DNA from: Astropecten irregularis | Taxonomy: Eukaryota; Echinodermata; Asteroidea; Paxillosida; Astropectinidae | DNA length: 64,000 nt | NCBI GenBank assembly: GCA_963971285.1 | Contig: OZ020250.1 | Coordinates: forward strand, 10,648,499-10,712,498 | Direction: 5' to 3' | In this document: positions 19,523 to 30,287 of the stretch, piece by piece | How the letters are laid out: the number at the start of each line of letters is the position of its first letter | How positions within the stretch are numbered: position 1 is the stretch's first letter | The notes under the pieces: model-generated | The model's input: only the letters and a program-made list of their open reading frames with translations | Databases searched by the model: none | What the model was told of the DNA's origin: nothing | Position numbers and translations under genes: made by a program

Positions 19523-20125
19523 TTAATCAAAAACGTGATATGAAACTGGAGGTTCTGTGTTAATAACCAATTTACTATATTTTTTATCGCACAAATGTTT
19601 TTTAATTACGTCTCTTTTTTGATCACACACAACATCATTTTCATCTAATGCAATATCAAAACTCGTTTTATCTTTTGTATAAAACATCGCAACCCAACTT
19701 GTATTCTCACGATAGTCTTTTAAAACCGAATTATACTTTTGTGTTAATAACCAACAGCTATGGTTATAATGCCTCCCAGAGAAAGCGATTTTGCTCAACG
19801 CACATGTTTTTTTTCGATATTTTATTTCCTGCTGACTCGAACAATCATCTATGATAAATAACGTTTTTATTCCATCTAAAATATTTTGATACAAATCTAG
19901 GACTTCATTTAAAGTTATTTTTTCAAAGTCTAAATCACACAAATATACATTTTCATCCATTGATATCCAAAGCCTCGATAAATAAGTTTTATTTTTAAAT
20001 AAGGTCGGGCAAATGACCACGATCGATTCAAATTTACCACGATATTCGGTTTCCAATAAATCTAAAATCCATTTAGTCTTTCCCGAGTTTGTTTTTCCTA
20101 CAATTAAAGCACAATGACAAGATTC
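19523..20125 (-). CDS. Polinton packaging ATPase (FtsK/HerA type)
   Basis: Part of the Polinton fossil. A P-loop, ALIVGKTNSGKTKWILDL (about 20060-20115), is followed by a Walker B strand KTLFIIDDCS (about 19840-19870), a sensor-like SGRHYNHSCWLLTQKYN (about 19735-19785) and a C-terminal part with DVVCDQKRD. This matches the genome-packaging ATPases of Polintons, virophages and adenovirus-related viruses, which pump DNA into the capsid. It follows the capsid gene on the same strand, as in many Polintons. Confidence 0.82.
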   Translation of the reverse strand, partial: ESCHCALIVGKTNSGKTKWILDLLETEYRGKFESIVVICPTLFKNKTYLSRLWISMDENVYLCDLDFEKITLNEVLDLYQNILDGIKTLFIIDDCSSQQEIKYRKKTCALSKIAFSGRHYNHSCWLLTQKYNSVLKDYRENTSWVAMFYTKDKTSFDIALDENDVVCDQKRDVIKKHLCDKKYSKLVINTEPPVSYHVFD

Positions 20126-20144
20126 TATTTATTTTAATAAGCTT

Positions 20145-21406
20145 TTAAAAAACTAAATTCTTAAAATTTCCATCCTCAATGGTTAATTGCGCATCCATGA
20201 CCAAAAATACAAACATCGTTAAATCCCCCGCTGTTTCAGCCTCTCGAGTCATCTGAATCTGAATTCCTCCTCCGTCGTTTAAACGTCTTCCACTTCCGTG
20301 AGCACTATTATCATCAGTTGAGCGAAAATCTAGCCACAGACCATATTTATCTTTATAGTAGTCAGCCATTTCTAGGCCCACTAAATTTAAATCTTTTACA
20401 ATCGATTGACCATTTTCGGTATCGCTATCACCAAAAAATTTATTAACTTCTTGCCAGTGCTGATACTCAAACATACCTTGCGAGTAAAGTTGATTGGGTT
20501 TTCCTTCGACCGTAATGCTGGTTTTGCTAATGTGGGGGTTGTAAAATCTTTGAGGGTTTTTTACCGTTGGATCTCTAAATAAGATTAAAACGCCTTTGAG
20601 ACTTTTAATCGGTTGATTAATCATAACGTTCCATAAGGTATCTGATTTGTTGATCGATCTTGTTTCTAAATTATGTACGTGATCAAAAAGATAGTATTTC
20701 ATTCGTTTGTTTTTAGCTCTTGTGTCAAATCTCGGTTAGTGACAACTTCGTATTCAAGCGTTAAATCTGAAATTGAATATTGGGCACTTGTATCCGAGCT
20801 ATTAACGACTTTATCGTGATCGTTAAATGTTAATTCATACGTTAGGGGCTGCTTTAGACTGTTGGGATAAAAAGGATGATGTGCCGTTAAAAGCTCAATA
20901 TCTAAAGGAATACAATATCGATTACCAAACGCGTCGGCGATAGCTTTATCTTTTCCGCTATTATTTACGGCACTAGCATCTTCCGCGCCTAATCTTAATT
21001 TTGTGACGTTTTCTTTTTCAAGACCTACATAAGCCATATTTCGTGTAATATAGGGATGCAGCCAGTTATCTTTAAAATTGTGAAAGACATCTGCATCGCG
21101 ATAACTCACGATTGTGTTACCTTGAAGCCTAACATTGATTTCGCGTATTAAGTTACGGCATAAGTTGTTAAACACCGTTCGATTACCATCTGACCCTCCC
21201 TCTAACTCGAGTTTAAAAGCGAGTTTAGAAGTACCGGGTACGATAACATCGTCGGGTCCTAATTGCGGAAACTTAACGATGAGTTTTTGACCAGCCGCAA
21301 TCGTGCTTGGATTATGAGTGATTGACACTTCTCTTCGTTCGCCTTTAATGGCTTTAGGGATTTTAAGACGCCTCATTGGGTTTAGTTTTTTACCGTAATG
21401 ATTCAT
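20145..21406 (-). CDS. Polinton major capsid protein (double jelly-roll)
   Basis: Part of the Polinton fossil. From the ATG at 21406: NPSTIAAGQKLIVKFPQL, VPGTSKLAFKLELEG, NLCRNLIREINVRLQGNTI and DADVFHNFKDNWLHP are the first-barrel pattern of Polinton capsid proteins. RFYNPHISKTSITVEGKPNQ, LYSQGMFEYQ, KYGLWLDFRSTDDNS, HGSGRR and MDAQLTIEDG are the second. Together they cover about 420 residues, near the lower end for a double jelly-roll protein. In the family it forms trimeric capsomers of an icosahedral shell. The start shares an intergenic promoter region with the divergent gene at 21464. Confidence 0.88.
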
Positions 21407-21463
21407 AGTTCAAAATAGTGTGTTTTTAATATATAAGGTTTTTAAATTAGTATAAATAAAAAG
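21407..21463. promoter_or_regulatory. two-way promoter between capsid gene and small membrane gene
   Basis: For the minus strand the text is TTTAAAAACCTTATATATTA, about 20 bases before the capsid ATG. For the plus strand TTAGTATAAATAAAAAG leads into ATG 21464. The spacing and words match the other Polinton starts. Confidence 0.6.
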
Positions 21464-21886
21464 ATGGCAGGAATAGCAATGATGGTTGGCGGGGCAATAG
21501 TAAATGCGTTAGCGTTTACCGGTAGTAACTTTTTATTTAGCAGTTTATCAAAACAACAAATTGACAAAGAACGAAAAAGACACAACTTAGCATTAGAAAA
21601 ATTAGCGCGAGCTAAAGAAGATTGGGAACAACAACGCGTTAAATATCTCGATTATTTGAATAAACGTATGGTACAACAAAAATTATCAGAAAGAACGTTT
21701 AGTAACGTAAACGAAGCGCTTAGAGTGTACAGCGAAATAACGGGTGAAAATTACGATTTAGAATAACCACCTAAACCAAAACTTAGTGACTTTTATACTC
21801 CGAGTGATGATCAACAAATTAGAGAACTCGTGTGGGTATTAGGTGGTACAGCCGCAGTGGGATTCTTCATTTATAGATATGTATAA
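21464..21886 (+). CDS. small Polinton protein with coiled coil and hydrophobic ends
   Basis: Part of the Polinton fossil. It starts MAGIAMMVGGAIVNALAF (hydrophobic). The middle is a charged helix (DKERKRHNLALEKLARAKED, WEQQRVKYLDYLNKR) with a TFSNVNEALRVY motif, and a second hydrophobic stretch lies near the right end. The pattern MAG...A.GG...R.RHDLA-type is, as I recall, common beside capsid genes in Polintons; the role is unknown, perhaps a virion or membrane-linked protein. It is divergent from the capsid gene and ends just before the integrase. Confidence 0.6.
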
Positions 21887-21893
21887 AATAAAA

Positions 21894-22937
21894 ATGAGCG
21901 AGTTAAATAAAAAACAAAGAGAACAGCTTTCAGGTTTGTTTTACAGTCCTAAAGGTTATTGGAAAGGTGAGGGAGCTGTCACGCAATTGCATAAAAAAAC
22001 GGGGGTTGATAAACAAAAAGTTAGATCTTGGTTAAAAAAACAAGCCGTTTGGCAAATTTATTTACCACCCCCCTCATATGTACCCAGGCCGACGGCAATG
22101 TCGAGTGATTGGTTAGAACCAAATTACGTACATCAGTTAGATGTATTATACTTACCCTGGGATCTAGTTAAACAAAAAACGTTTAAATACGCGTTGACGG
22201 TCATAGACGTGGCGAGTCGGTATAAAGAGGCTGAACCCATAACCTCCAAAGTTGCCGGTCAAGTGAAAGACGCGATTATTAAAATTTACAAGCGTTCGCC
22301 TTTAACGTGGCCTAAATTAGCGCAAATCGATGCTGGAACAGAATTTAAAGGAGATTTTAAAAAGTTGTTTCAGTCTCATGGCGTAGAGATCAGCGTAGGT
22401 GTGCCAGGTGTGCATCGATCGCAAGGAGTGGTCGAAAGATTTAACCGAACCTTAGCCGAAAGATTATTCGGTCATCAATACGCGCAAGAAATGCTTCATC
22501 CGCAGGCGAGAAACGTCGAATGGGTGGTGAGGTTACCTCAGGTTATAAAATCCCTCAATGAAGAAACAACACGATTGATTCGAGATTCAGAAGATAAAGA
22601 AATCACTCCTACGCAAGCGATCAAGTTAAAACGGGTTAAACAATTACCCTCATCGCCACAAAAAACAAACATTAGTGATCTTCCGGTTAATGTTTTAGTT
22701 CGTTATTTATATCAACCGGGAGAACAAGAAGGAGGTACGGTGAGGAGGGCTACCGACCCCATATGGAGCGTTAACATGTATCAAATTGAAAAAAGAACGA
22801 GTCAATTTAAAATCAAGAGTGGTAAAAAAGTTACTACAGGTCCTACGCTTTATTACTTAAAAGACGGACCCAAACGATCGTTTGTGAAAGAAGAACTTCA
22901 AATCGTTCCGGATGACACCGAATTGCCAGAATCTTGA
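21894..22937 (+). CDS. Polinton integrase (DDE/RVE family)
   Basis: 347 residues from ATG 21894, chosen because it follows TATGTATAAAATAAAA and begins MSELNKKQREQLSGLFY. A helix-turn-helix/zinc-finger-like N-terminus (SPKGYWKGEGAVTQLHKKTG, DKQKVRSWLKKQ) precedes the catalytic core with D in HQLDVLYLP (about 22130), D in QIDAGTEFKGDF (about 22326) and E in GVVERFNRTLAE (about 22428). The C-terminus looks SH3-like (INTRY-type region replaced by SVNMYQIEKRT). The enzyme joins the element's ends to host DNA, giving in this family 6-bp target duplications. Its last 40 bases overlap the end of the polymerase gene on the other strand. This part looks whole. Confidence 0.93.
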   Translation: MSELNKKQREQLSGLFYSPKGYWKGEGAVTQLHKKTGVDKQKVRSWLKKQAVWQIYLPPPSYVPRPTAMSSDWLEPNYVHQLDVLYLPWDLVKQKTFKYALTVIDVASRYKEAEPITSKVAGQVKDAIIKIYKRSPLTWPKLAQIDAGTEFKGDFKKLFQSHGVEISVGVPGVHRSQGVVERFNRTLAERLFGHQYAQEMLHPQARNVEWVVRLPQVIKSLNEETTRLIRDSEDKEITPTQAIKLKRVKQLPSSPQKTNISDLPVNVLVRYLYQPGEQEGGTVRRATDPIWSVNMYQIEKRTSQFKIKSGKKVTTGPTLYYLKDGPKRSFVKEELQIVPDDTELPES

Positions 22938-25900
22938 TATTTAATTTTTTTATTGCCAAATGCTAAAGTATTGATTCCATCGGATAAAATATATCTTTTC
23001 CCATCCCAAGGAGACAACGATTCTTTTTTTACTTTAGTTGAATAAATAACGTGTTTTTTGTTTTGAATTAAATTCATTTCATCTTGTCTAGATTTTTTAG
23101 TTATTAAACACTCGTAATAACATTTAGCCTTAATATTTTTTTCAGTTACAACGCGAGTTATTCCTTTAGCTTTTTTAGTCTCTTTATCATCTTCATCTAT
23201 AATTGAATACATTTTTGATCTTAGACACGTGGCTGATTTGATAATTTTTCCACCGTATTCATCTTTCATTTTTCCAATCACTTTTTTATTTATTGGGTCG
23301 TATAATGGATGATTGGTTTTATAATTTGATAAATCATAGAGACTCGTGTCTTTTTTAATATCATCATAAACATCATCAGTATTAATGATGCATAATAAAC
23401 TGTCTGTGTCAGTATACATGAGTTTGATATTATTTGTATAAGTTTTCTTCAGGTGATTGTAATAAAAATCATACATTAAAGATTTGCTTAAATCTAAAAT
23501 ACTAACACCGCAATAGATGGGTTTATCTAAAACCGTTTTTGTTTTATACTTTTCAAAAAAAGTTAGATTAAAATTTTTAAAAATATTTGCTGTTTTAAAT
23601 GAAGGTTTACTAACAAGTTTAGCAACTTTTTTAGCCGACTTTTCGGTGTTATCGTCGATAAGGATCTTACCATCTATTCTATTTCGAACATTTTCCATCG
23701 TTTTACCAAAAACAGAATTGTTCATGAGTTTATAAAAATTCTTTTCAAAATCCGTGGTTGCTAATGTTCTAAGTTGAGTATTTTTATCGATGTAAGATTT
23801 CATCCAAGTTTTTTGTTCAAATCGTAAAACGCGGTGTACTTTAGTTAGTTTTAATCCAAACGATAAATATTGTTTTAAGGATTTATAGTGAACGACATAT
23901 TTTTTTCTAGGATAAAATGTTGCAATGAGTTTATCTTCACGCGAGGCTTTTACTTTGTTCGAGAGTAATTCTTTTTGATACGGGCTAAACCATTCTTTAG
24001 GGACGGTTATGTTTTCCGGGGCTAAAGGCAAATCATTGTGTAAATCATGAAGTTCCTCGGGATATTCTAGATCAACTTCTAACATAAATCCATATTTAAA
24101 GTCATCTTTTAAACCTAAAATATGATCGGTTGAAAATTGTTTAACTTGGTTTTCTGATAACCATTCAAAACCGCCAACGGGTAACGGTTGACTCATCGCC
24201 CAACCGTATAAATTATTTGCGTCTAAATAAAGTAAATAACTAGATTCTTTCTTGGAGTCATAATCTTTTAGATATTTGTTGTTTGCTTCGTGATGTCTAC
24301 ATTGTCCTACACTAGAATAACCACCTCTTTTTCCTTTTTCAAAAAATAAATATTTATCTATATCCGTTAAAAGTTCTAGTTTTATTTTACTATGTTTTAA
24401 TAACGCGTCCCAGGCTAATCCTGGGGCGGTGATATAATTCGCGGGATCTAGACGATAGGTTTTTTTACAGGTACGCCTAAAATTTTGAAACACATCGGCT
24501 AATAATAACGTATCGGTGGTCACGTATAAATCGTGATAATCACCCAAAGTTTTACAGTTAAAGGTTTTCCAAACATCCTGAGCCCTTTGATATTCTTCTT
24601 GCGTGATATCTTCGAGTTTTAAATGACTATAAAATATTTTTCTTGGTGGGAGTTGCTGTTCTTCAAAACGCTTAAAAGAATTCATATATTCATAAGGATA
24701 AATACCCTTTTGTAATAACAGCGTTATGTCATTATCATTGTTAAAATGTTGTTTTAATAACTTAAACTCATCTTTAGGACAATTTTTGACTAATTTATCG
24801 AGTGAATCTGCCATAAAATTAAAAGAATCTATAAAACGTAATCCACCTAACCCAATTAAAATATATTTTTCGCTGTTTTGAGGAATACAAAATATATTAT
24901 CAAATACACTTTTTTCCGCTTGATGATACATTATCTCATCCTCTTCTTTTAACCATGAATCTTTAATCATTGTTAATTTGTCATTGTTTAGTTTTAGTTT
25001 TTTATTATTTAGTTTTATTTTTTCTACACATTCACGTTGAAAATCAATCATTATTTGATTGATTTTCATATTTTTGCTTTTTGAAAATTTCATTCCGTAC
25101 TTTTCTTCAAATAATTTTATTTTTGAGTTATCTTTTCTTATTTCTCGACGTAACTCATTAAAGCACTCACGTTCTTTTTTTTCTTTGTTAAGATTTTCTC
25201 GCAGTTCTTTTTTATGATTTTCAAGTTTTTCTTGTTTAGTTAACAATTTAGATAGAGTAGTTTCAATTTTTTTCTTTCGAGTTTCGTTTTTCTTAATCGT
25301 TTTATTTAATGTTTCAATACATGCTCCTACCCCCTGCATAATCAAATGTCCATCATAATTTTTTAAGTTGTGAAAAATGACCGGTATTTGTGTTCGATTT
25401 GTTATTTTAAGTTTTAGGTTACAATGTGCATGTGCAACTCCACGAAACTTTCCTGTGATGTGACAATGATCTTTAACTTTTCTAAAGTTTTTTAATTTTT
25501 TTACCGCACGTTAAACACAGGTATTCTGTATATCCTTTAGCATTTATAAATGTATTTGCTGATATTTCTTCTTTGGTTTTAGGTTTTTTTTAGGATTCGT
25601 ACATTGGCACATTTGATCAGAATTTATTTTTATTTCTTTTTCACAAATCCAACAACGGTAACTATTTTTTATAATTTCTTCATCAACATTTTCACATTCT
25701 TTGGGATTATCAAATATCTTTTTAATTTCATCTTGTTCTTTAAACAAAGAATAAATTATATCTTTAGAGGCATCAGCTCCTCTATACGTTTTTTGGTTCA
25801 TTAGTTTTCCATCATATCTTACCACAACGTAAGAATATCCGCTAGGTTTATGAATAGCCAATATTTGTGATTTTGCGGTTGGTTCTTCGTTTACTTTTTC

Positions 25901-27439
25901 TAAGATACATTCAAAATCGGCATAAATCACAAATGGTGCATCTTGTATATTTTTAAAATTTTTGAATTGTAAAATGTTTTCATCTTCTTCAGGAAGTACT
26001 ACTTGTGATGGATGATTTACTATTCCCTTACACATTTCTTCGTGCAATTTTAATTTATCTTCTTTTTGAAAATGCGATAAGCATCTCCTACAGTAATATG
26101 ATTTACATTTATGTTTAGTCGTGGCCATAAAAAATAAGGCTGAAAAATGTTTGATCCAACAAAAGTGGTTCTTCCCATCCCTATGAACTAACAATAAATC
26201 TATCGAAATATCGTTTTCCTGTTCAGAGATACGATGAGGAGTAGGTAAATCTCCTTCTTTATCATTATCACAATCTAATAAAAACACATTAATATTTAAA
26301 TTGTTTTGTCGTTCAATTTTAGATATTTGATTTGTTGGGGTTGGAAAACCTATCCCATCAAAGTTTAAACCATCATCTAATTTATAAGTGCTTGGTCTTG
26401 CCTCCTTAATTTGATAAGCCGGATTTTTCCTCTTATTTTCTTTAACCTTGTCAGTATACAGTCCTAATGCTGATCTTATTGCCCATCTAATACATTGATC
26501 GTCTTTGTTTAACACATTAACAACAGCATTTTTGTTTTTAATAAATGGAGGTAATTCTAGATAAGAACCAACATTAGCAAAGATGTATCTACCAAAATTC
26601 ATATAAAACACTTCTATTTTATCTAAAACTAAATCCGAGTCTTGTAAATTATTATTTTCGACTTTGGGTATTAATTCTCCAATATTTTTATTTACCTCAT
26701 TTACTATTTCACTTTCACTTAAAATAAGTCCTTGACCACTTCTAACAGTAAAATCAATAAGACTTCCCGTTGTTGTTTTTCCATAGGTTATTTTTATAGC
26801 AAATTGAATCTTAAAGGCTCCATGTTCTCTAAACATTGATTTTACCTTTTTTACAATATCCCCACGATGCTGATTGAAAAATACTGTTATATCTCGATAA
26901 TTTGATTGTGGTCTCATTTCTAAATTTATCAAATTGTTTTTAAAACGTCTAGTTCTTCTCCAGTTAATTGCTTCGTTAATTGTTGTCGGTGCAACATAAT
27001 CTTTAATTGCTTTGATATAGTCTCGTCTTATTATTTGCCCCCTATAACCAGTTGGTGTAACATCAAGGTTAAATCTTCTTGTTAATTCTCTAAGATATTC
27101 AATTTTTTTTTCATTTAAGTTTAAAAATTGGTTTTGAAATCTTTTAATCGAACTAATATAATGTTTACGAGTATTTCTTACTTGTCGGTTTAATAAATTA
27201 AACAAATCATTTTGTATAATATAATTTTCTAACCTTGATTTACTCCAACTTTTATATCCTCTTGCTCTAACAGGCTCCGCACTTTCAATTACACGTATCA
27301 AATCATTTCGAGTAGATCTAAGTCTTTGTATAAATGGAATTCTTTCAGATTCAACAAATCTTTCTAGTTCTCTTTTTTTCCATTTGTTATATCCCTTCAC
27401 AATTACACGACGCGGCGTTTGATTATTCTCTCGATCCAT
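22898..27439 (-). CDS. Polinton protein-primed DNA polymerase (family B)
   Basis: Part of the Polinton fossil. From the ATG at 27439: repeated basic helices of type GYxxWxKxxLExxI, a zinc finger CKSYYCRRCLSHFQ...H...C (about 26050-26120), Exo I YADFE (about 25910-25940), Exo II FHNLKNYDGHLI (about 25335-25372), a long charged coiled coil (about 24935-25330), KYILIGLGGLRFIDSFNF (about 24810-24875), Exo III-type VTTDTLLLADVF (about 24490-24530), motif A LDANNLYGWAMSQ (about 24190-24230), motif B LMNNSVFGKT (about 23700-23735) and motif C YTDTDS (about 23400-23420). It replicates the element from a protein primer. The coiled-coil insert is unusual and is treated among the findings. Confidence 0.92.
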
Positions 27440-27470
27440 CTTATTTATAATAATATAAAAGAATATTTTA

Positions 27471-28377
27471 TTTAAAAAATTTCAATTTTTTTCATTTTTT
27501 TTTCACATTCCAATCTACAACTTTTTAAATTTACAACATTTTTTTTCGCGATAAAATGAGGCATTTTGATTTTTATTTTGGATTTTTGAGATTTGTGAAA
27601 ATGGGGGTGAAAATTGGTAAGATGAAATCTATTTTTGAATGTGGCAGTTAAATGTGGAGTGGAGTGAGTGAAAATTGGGTTTGGAATGATAGCCCCCTTT
27701 TCATACTACTACACTTCATAAAGGTTGTTGAAAAAAGTACGTTGTTGCATTGGTCTGACAGCCGTTGCTCTATAGGCCTACATGTACAGAAATTACCGGT
27801 ATATTTATTTCGTCACTTTGATAAGTGTACTGGCATTGCATCGATCAGCTGTTGATGATCATGCTTCCTCTATGGTTAGAATAAGCAGTATAGGCACGGT
27901 ACTTCCATGGACCTTGTACATGTACGTAGCTAGGCCTATAGGTCTACTCTATGACCCTCTTTATAAGAACCATAATTCGACTGTACCAGTTGCCAGGGCT
28001 GACCACTTGTGACCTTGTGGTCGATGTGATTGCTGACAGATAAGACAGTGTGGGGTCTGGAGATGGCGGTTCTACCCTAAGAGCGCCTACTATGCACATG
28101 TGTACGTACGTGTGTACATATAAATGCACAGTGTGGGTAAGTCGCGGAAAAATGATGTATCATGCATAATGCATTAGCAACAGACCAATTGGAATGCTTT
28201 ATTGTGGTCCCCTATTTCGTGTGGTACGAAAAATAAAATCGCGAGCCGGAGCCGGAGCCTGAAGCCGGAGCCGAGGTTTGGAAAAGGGCCCTGACCTAAG
28301 ATTTTTAATAAGAGTCGTCAGGGAATCTTTGGGCAGGGAACCAGACTCATCTTTTAAAAGATGAGAAAAGAAATACC
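27471..28377. other. no gene seen; right flank of Polinton
   Basis: AT-rich to about 27640, perhaps the Polinton's subterminal DNA. After that comes ordinary-looking host DNA with TAGGCCTA words. A short run of GGAGCC/GCCGGA repeats lies at about 28235-28270. Confidence 0.35.
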
Positions 28378-28530
28378 GTGGCTGTTCACTGTTTTCTCAA
28401 AAAGTGGGCACCGTATGGGACAAAGGCCTACCGTATAATTTCCACAGATGACTGTATGCTACCGTGTATCTGTCTTGATATTTTTGCCCATAAATCTGTA
28501 TTTCTTTGTATGATATCAGATTTAAAAACC
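28378..28530 (+). repeat. dispersed repeat A, copy 2
   Basis: TTCACTGTTTTCTCAAAAAG, GGGCACCGTATGGGAC and CTTGATATTTTTGCCCAT match copy 1 near 10 kb and, inverted, 55290-55370. Confidence 0.65.
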
Positions 28531-28539
28531 TCACTTTCC

Positions 28540-28700
28540 CCTAAAAAAGAAATCATGAATGAGTGGTTTTATTCAGTTGCAATTCTGAAAAAAAAAAAAA
28601 AATTCTCAAATGAAATTCCGCCGGAAAATGTCCGGATCTATAGGCCTAAGTGAGAAAAACTTTAAACAGCCGGCCAGCCCCTCGAAAAAAATCGGATGGA
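28540..28700 (+). repeat. repeat B, copy 1 part 1
   Basis: CTCAAATGAAATTCCGCCGG, AAAATGTCCGGATCTA and AGTGAGAAAAACTTTAAA return inverted at about 40605-40700. A second matching block lies at 29185-29235. Confidence 0.65.
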
Positions 28701-29184
28701 ATGGACGGATCATTCATGTTTTCGGGGCGCTGAACTCCCTTTTTTTTTAACAGGCCCTTGTCGCATGTCGTCTGGTGTATTTATATCTAAACTCGGTTCG
28801 GAACATCGCGGTGCGCAAGGCCTCGAGAAGGTGCAGGTGACAGACGATAATGAATTAGGCCCTACTAAATCATTAAATTATGACATCGGTACCGGTGCGC
28901 GGTAGACAGTGATTAATCGTCAGGAAACTTTAAATGTTAACAAACTACATGCCTAGTACAAAGTAGGCCTAAGTATAGTTTGTAGCCTTCAGTATGAGGC
29001 TGCATCCGAATCTGTTGTCTAGAGCTAGGTCTAGGTCTTCGCTCCATTGGAAATACGCAGAGACACCTAGACAATAGACCTAGCCGTAGCTCTGGAAGCC
29101 CGTTTCGGACACAGCCTATTGTCGGCGTACGACGAGATGAGTGACCTAGACGGTTTCGGGTCGGACGCACTATTTGTTTTTTCG
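28701..29184. other. no gene seen
   Basis: Separates the two blocks of repeat B. It contains a lone GGGGCGCTGAACTCCCTTTT at 28722-28742, the terminal word of the element at 30288-31198. Confidence 0.35.
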
Positions 29185-29235
29185 CGCCAGTTGTTAACGT
29201 AACCTGATGAGTTTGCCGCCCTCTATTGACAAATA
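29185..29235 (+). repeat. repeat B, copy 1 part 2
   Basis: CCTGATGAGTTTGCCGCC and CTCTATTGACAAA match the reverse complement of about 40556-40600, where they directly adjoin the first block. Confidence 0.65.
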
Positions 29236-29345
29236 TCGCACAATACCTTTCTACCTTTGACTAGACGCGCTGTTGGCAGCAACTAGACTGGCAGCATAAA
29301 GCGCATTTAATTATCGTTCATAGATGTATACTTACTATTTTACAG

Positions 29346-30010
29346 TCACTTCGCCCACTTTCCACTTCGCCCACAACCACTTCGCCCACAACCACTTCGC
29401 CCACATGTCACTTCGCCCACGCGTCACTTCGCCCATTCACCACTTCGCCCACTGGCCACTTCGCCCACGCGTCACTTCGCCCACACGCCGCCGTATACAC
29501 AACAGCCATACATGAACAAGCTGAACATAATTATTACGTGATAATTGGGTATATTTTATCATGGCGGAGGGCTGGGAAGGAGTCATTATAAATCATAATA
29601 TTATTATTATGAGTATTAATAGGTAAATAAGTAGGCCTAAATAATTTCATTTGGGGAGTGCTTTTTACTGCAATTTATCTAAGTATACCTGAGACAGAGT
29701 TGGATCCGTGGATTTTGTTTGGTGATTTAAGTGGAATTAACAAGGTCATTGAAGGTGGGAATTCCTTCTTGGTTGGGGTTTGTGATAATGTGCTTATTCT
29801 TTGTTAAATTTTGTTTAAACTCTGTACATGTTTTTAAAATTGCGTTGGTATTAAAGTGGGCGAAGTGACGCGTGGGCGAAGTGACTCGTGGGCGAAGTGG
29901 TAAGTGGGCGAAGTGGTAAGTGGGCGAAGTGGTAAGTGGGCGAAGTGACGCGTGGGCGAAGTGGTTGTGGGCGAAGTGGTTATGGGCGAAGTGGAAAGTG
30001 GGCGAAGTGA
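29346..30010. mobile_element. foldback element with 15-16-bp iterated ends (TU-like)
   Basis: The left end (29346-29495) is about nine tandem units CACTTCGCCCAC plus 3-4 variable bases. The right end (29857-30010) is the same array in reverse, GTGGGCGAAGTG. The outermost units match in order across the two ends (CACTTCGCCCACTTTC, then CACTTCGCCCA(C/T)AAC). The 360-bp middle is AT-rich and non-coding. This is the plan of foldback transposons, and sea urchin TU elements are known for ends made of ~15-bp direct repeats. Flanking target duplications are not obvious. The open frames across both arrays are repeat artefacts. Confidence 0.8.
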
Positions 30011-30287
30011 CCGACATCCGTTACTACTTACGAGCGTCACCATGGTCACACGTCACTGAAGCTGAAGTGGGTAAGAAAATTGTATTTTTTTTTCATGGTA
30101 GACCCGAGTCCTACTTCTTTCGGTCGTTCTTCCGGGGTTAGTGTGTTTTAGTCCACGCACAAGGATTATTTTCAGACTCGATAATGATTAATGTCCGTCA
30201 AACATTTAATTCGAACAAGGCCCAAATCTCTTTTCATTTGTCTGACCCATGGAGGAAGGCCTCAGTATAATTAACGTTAGTTCTAAC

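Larger units (their letters stand above)
12900..27470. mobile_element. Polinton (Maverick) fossil
   Basis: The hallmark set is present: protein-primed family B DNA polymerase (22898-27439, minus), retrovirus-type integrase (21894-22937, plus), double jelly-roll major capsid protein (20145-21406, minus), FtsK/HerA-type packaging ATPase (19523-20125, minus), a probable penton/fibre-like protein and several small membrane proteins. No adenovirus-type cysteine protease gene was recognised. The long terminal inverted repeats could not be found by eye, so the ends given are those of the coding block. The copy is broken, with about eight to ten breaks over its parts. Reading frames are otherwise long and the promoter words are well kept, so it is probably not very old. 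Confidence 0.93.

Noticed and set aside
29346-30010. CRISPR-like array
   Set aside because: Units are contiguous with 3-4-base variable gaps, not repeats with unique spacers, they occur in opposed orientation, and the genome is animal-like.
29324-30049. Open frames coding HFAHNHFAH-type repeats
   Set aside because: They are translations of the CACTTCGCCCAC arrays of the foldback element.
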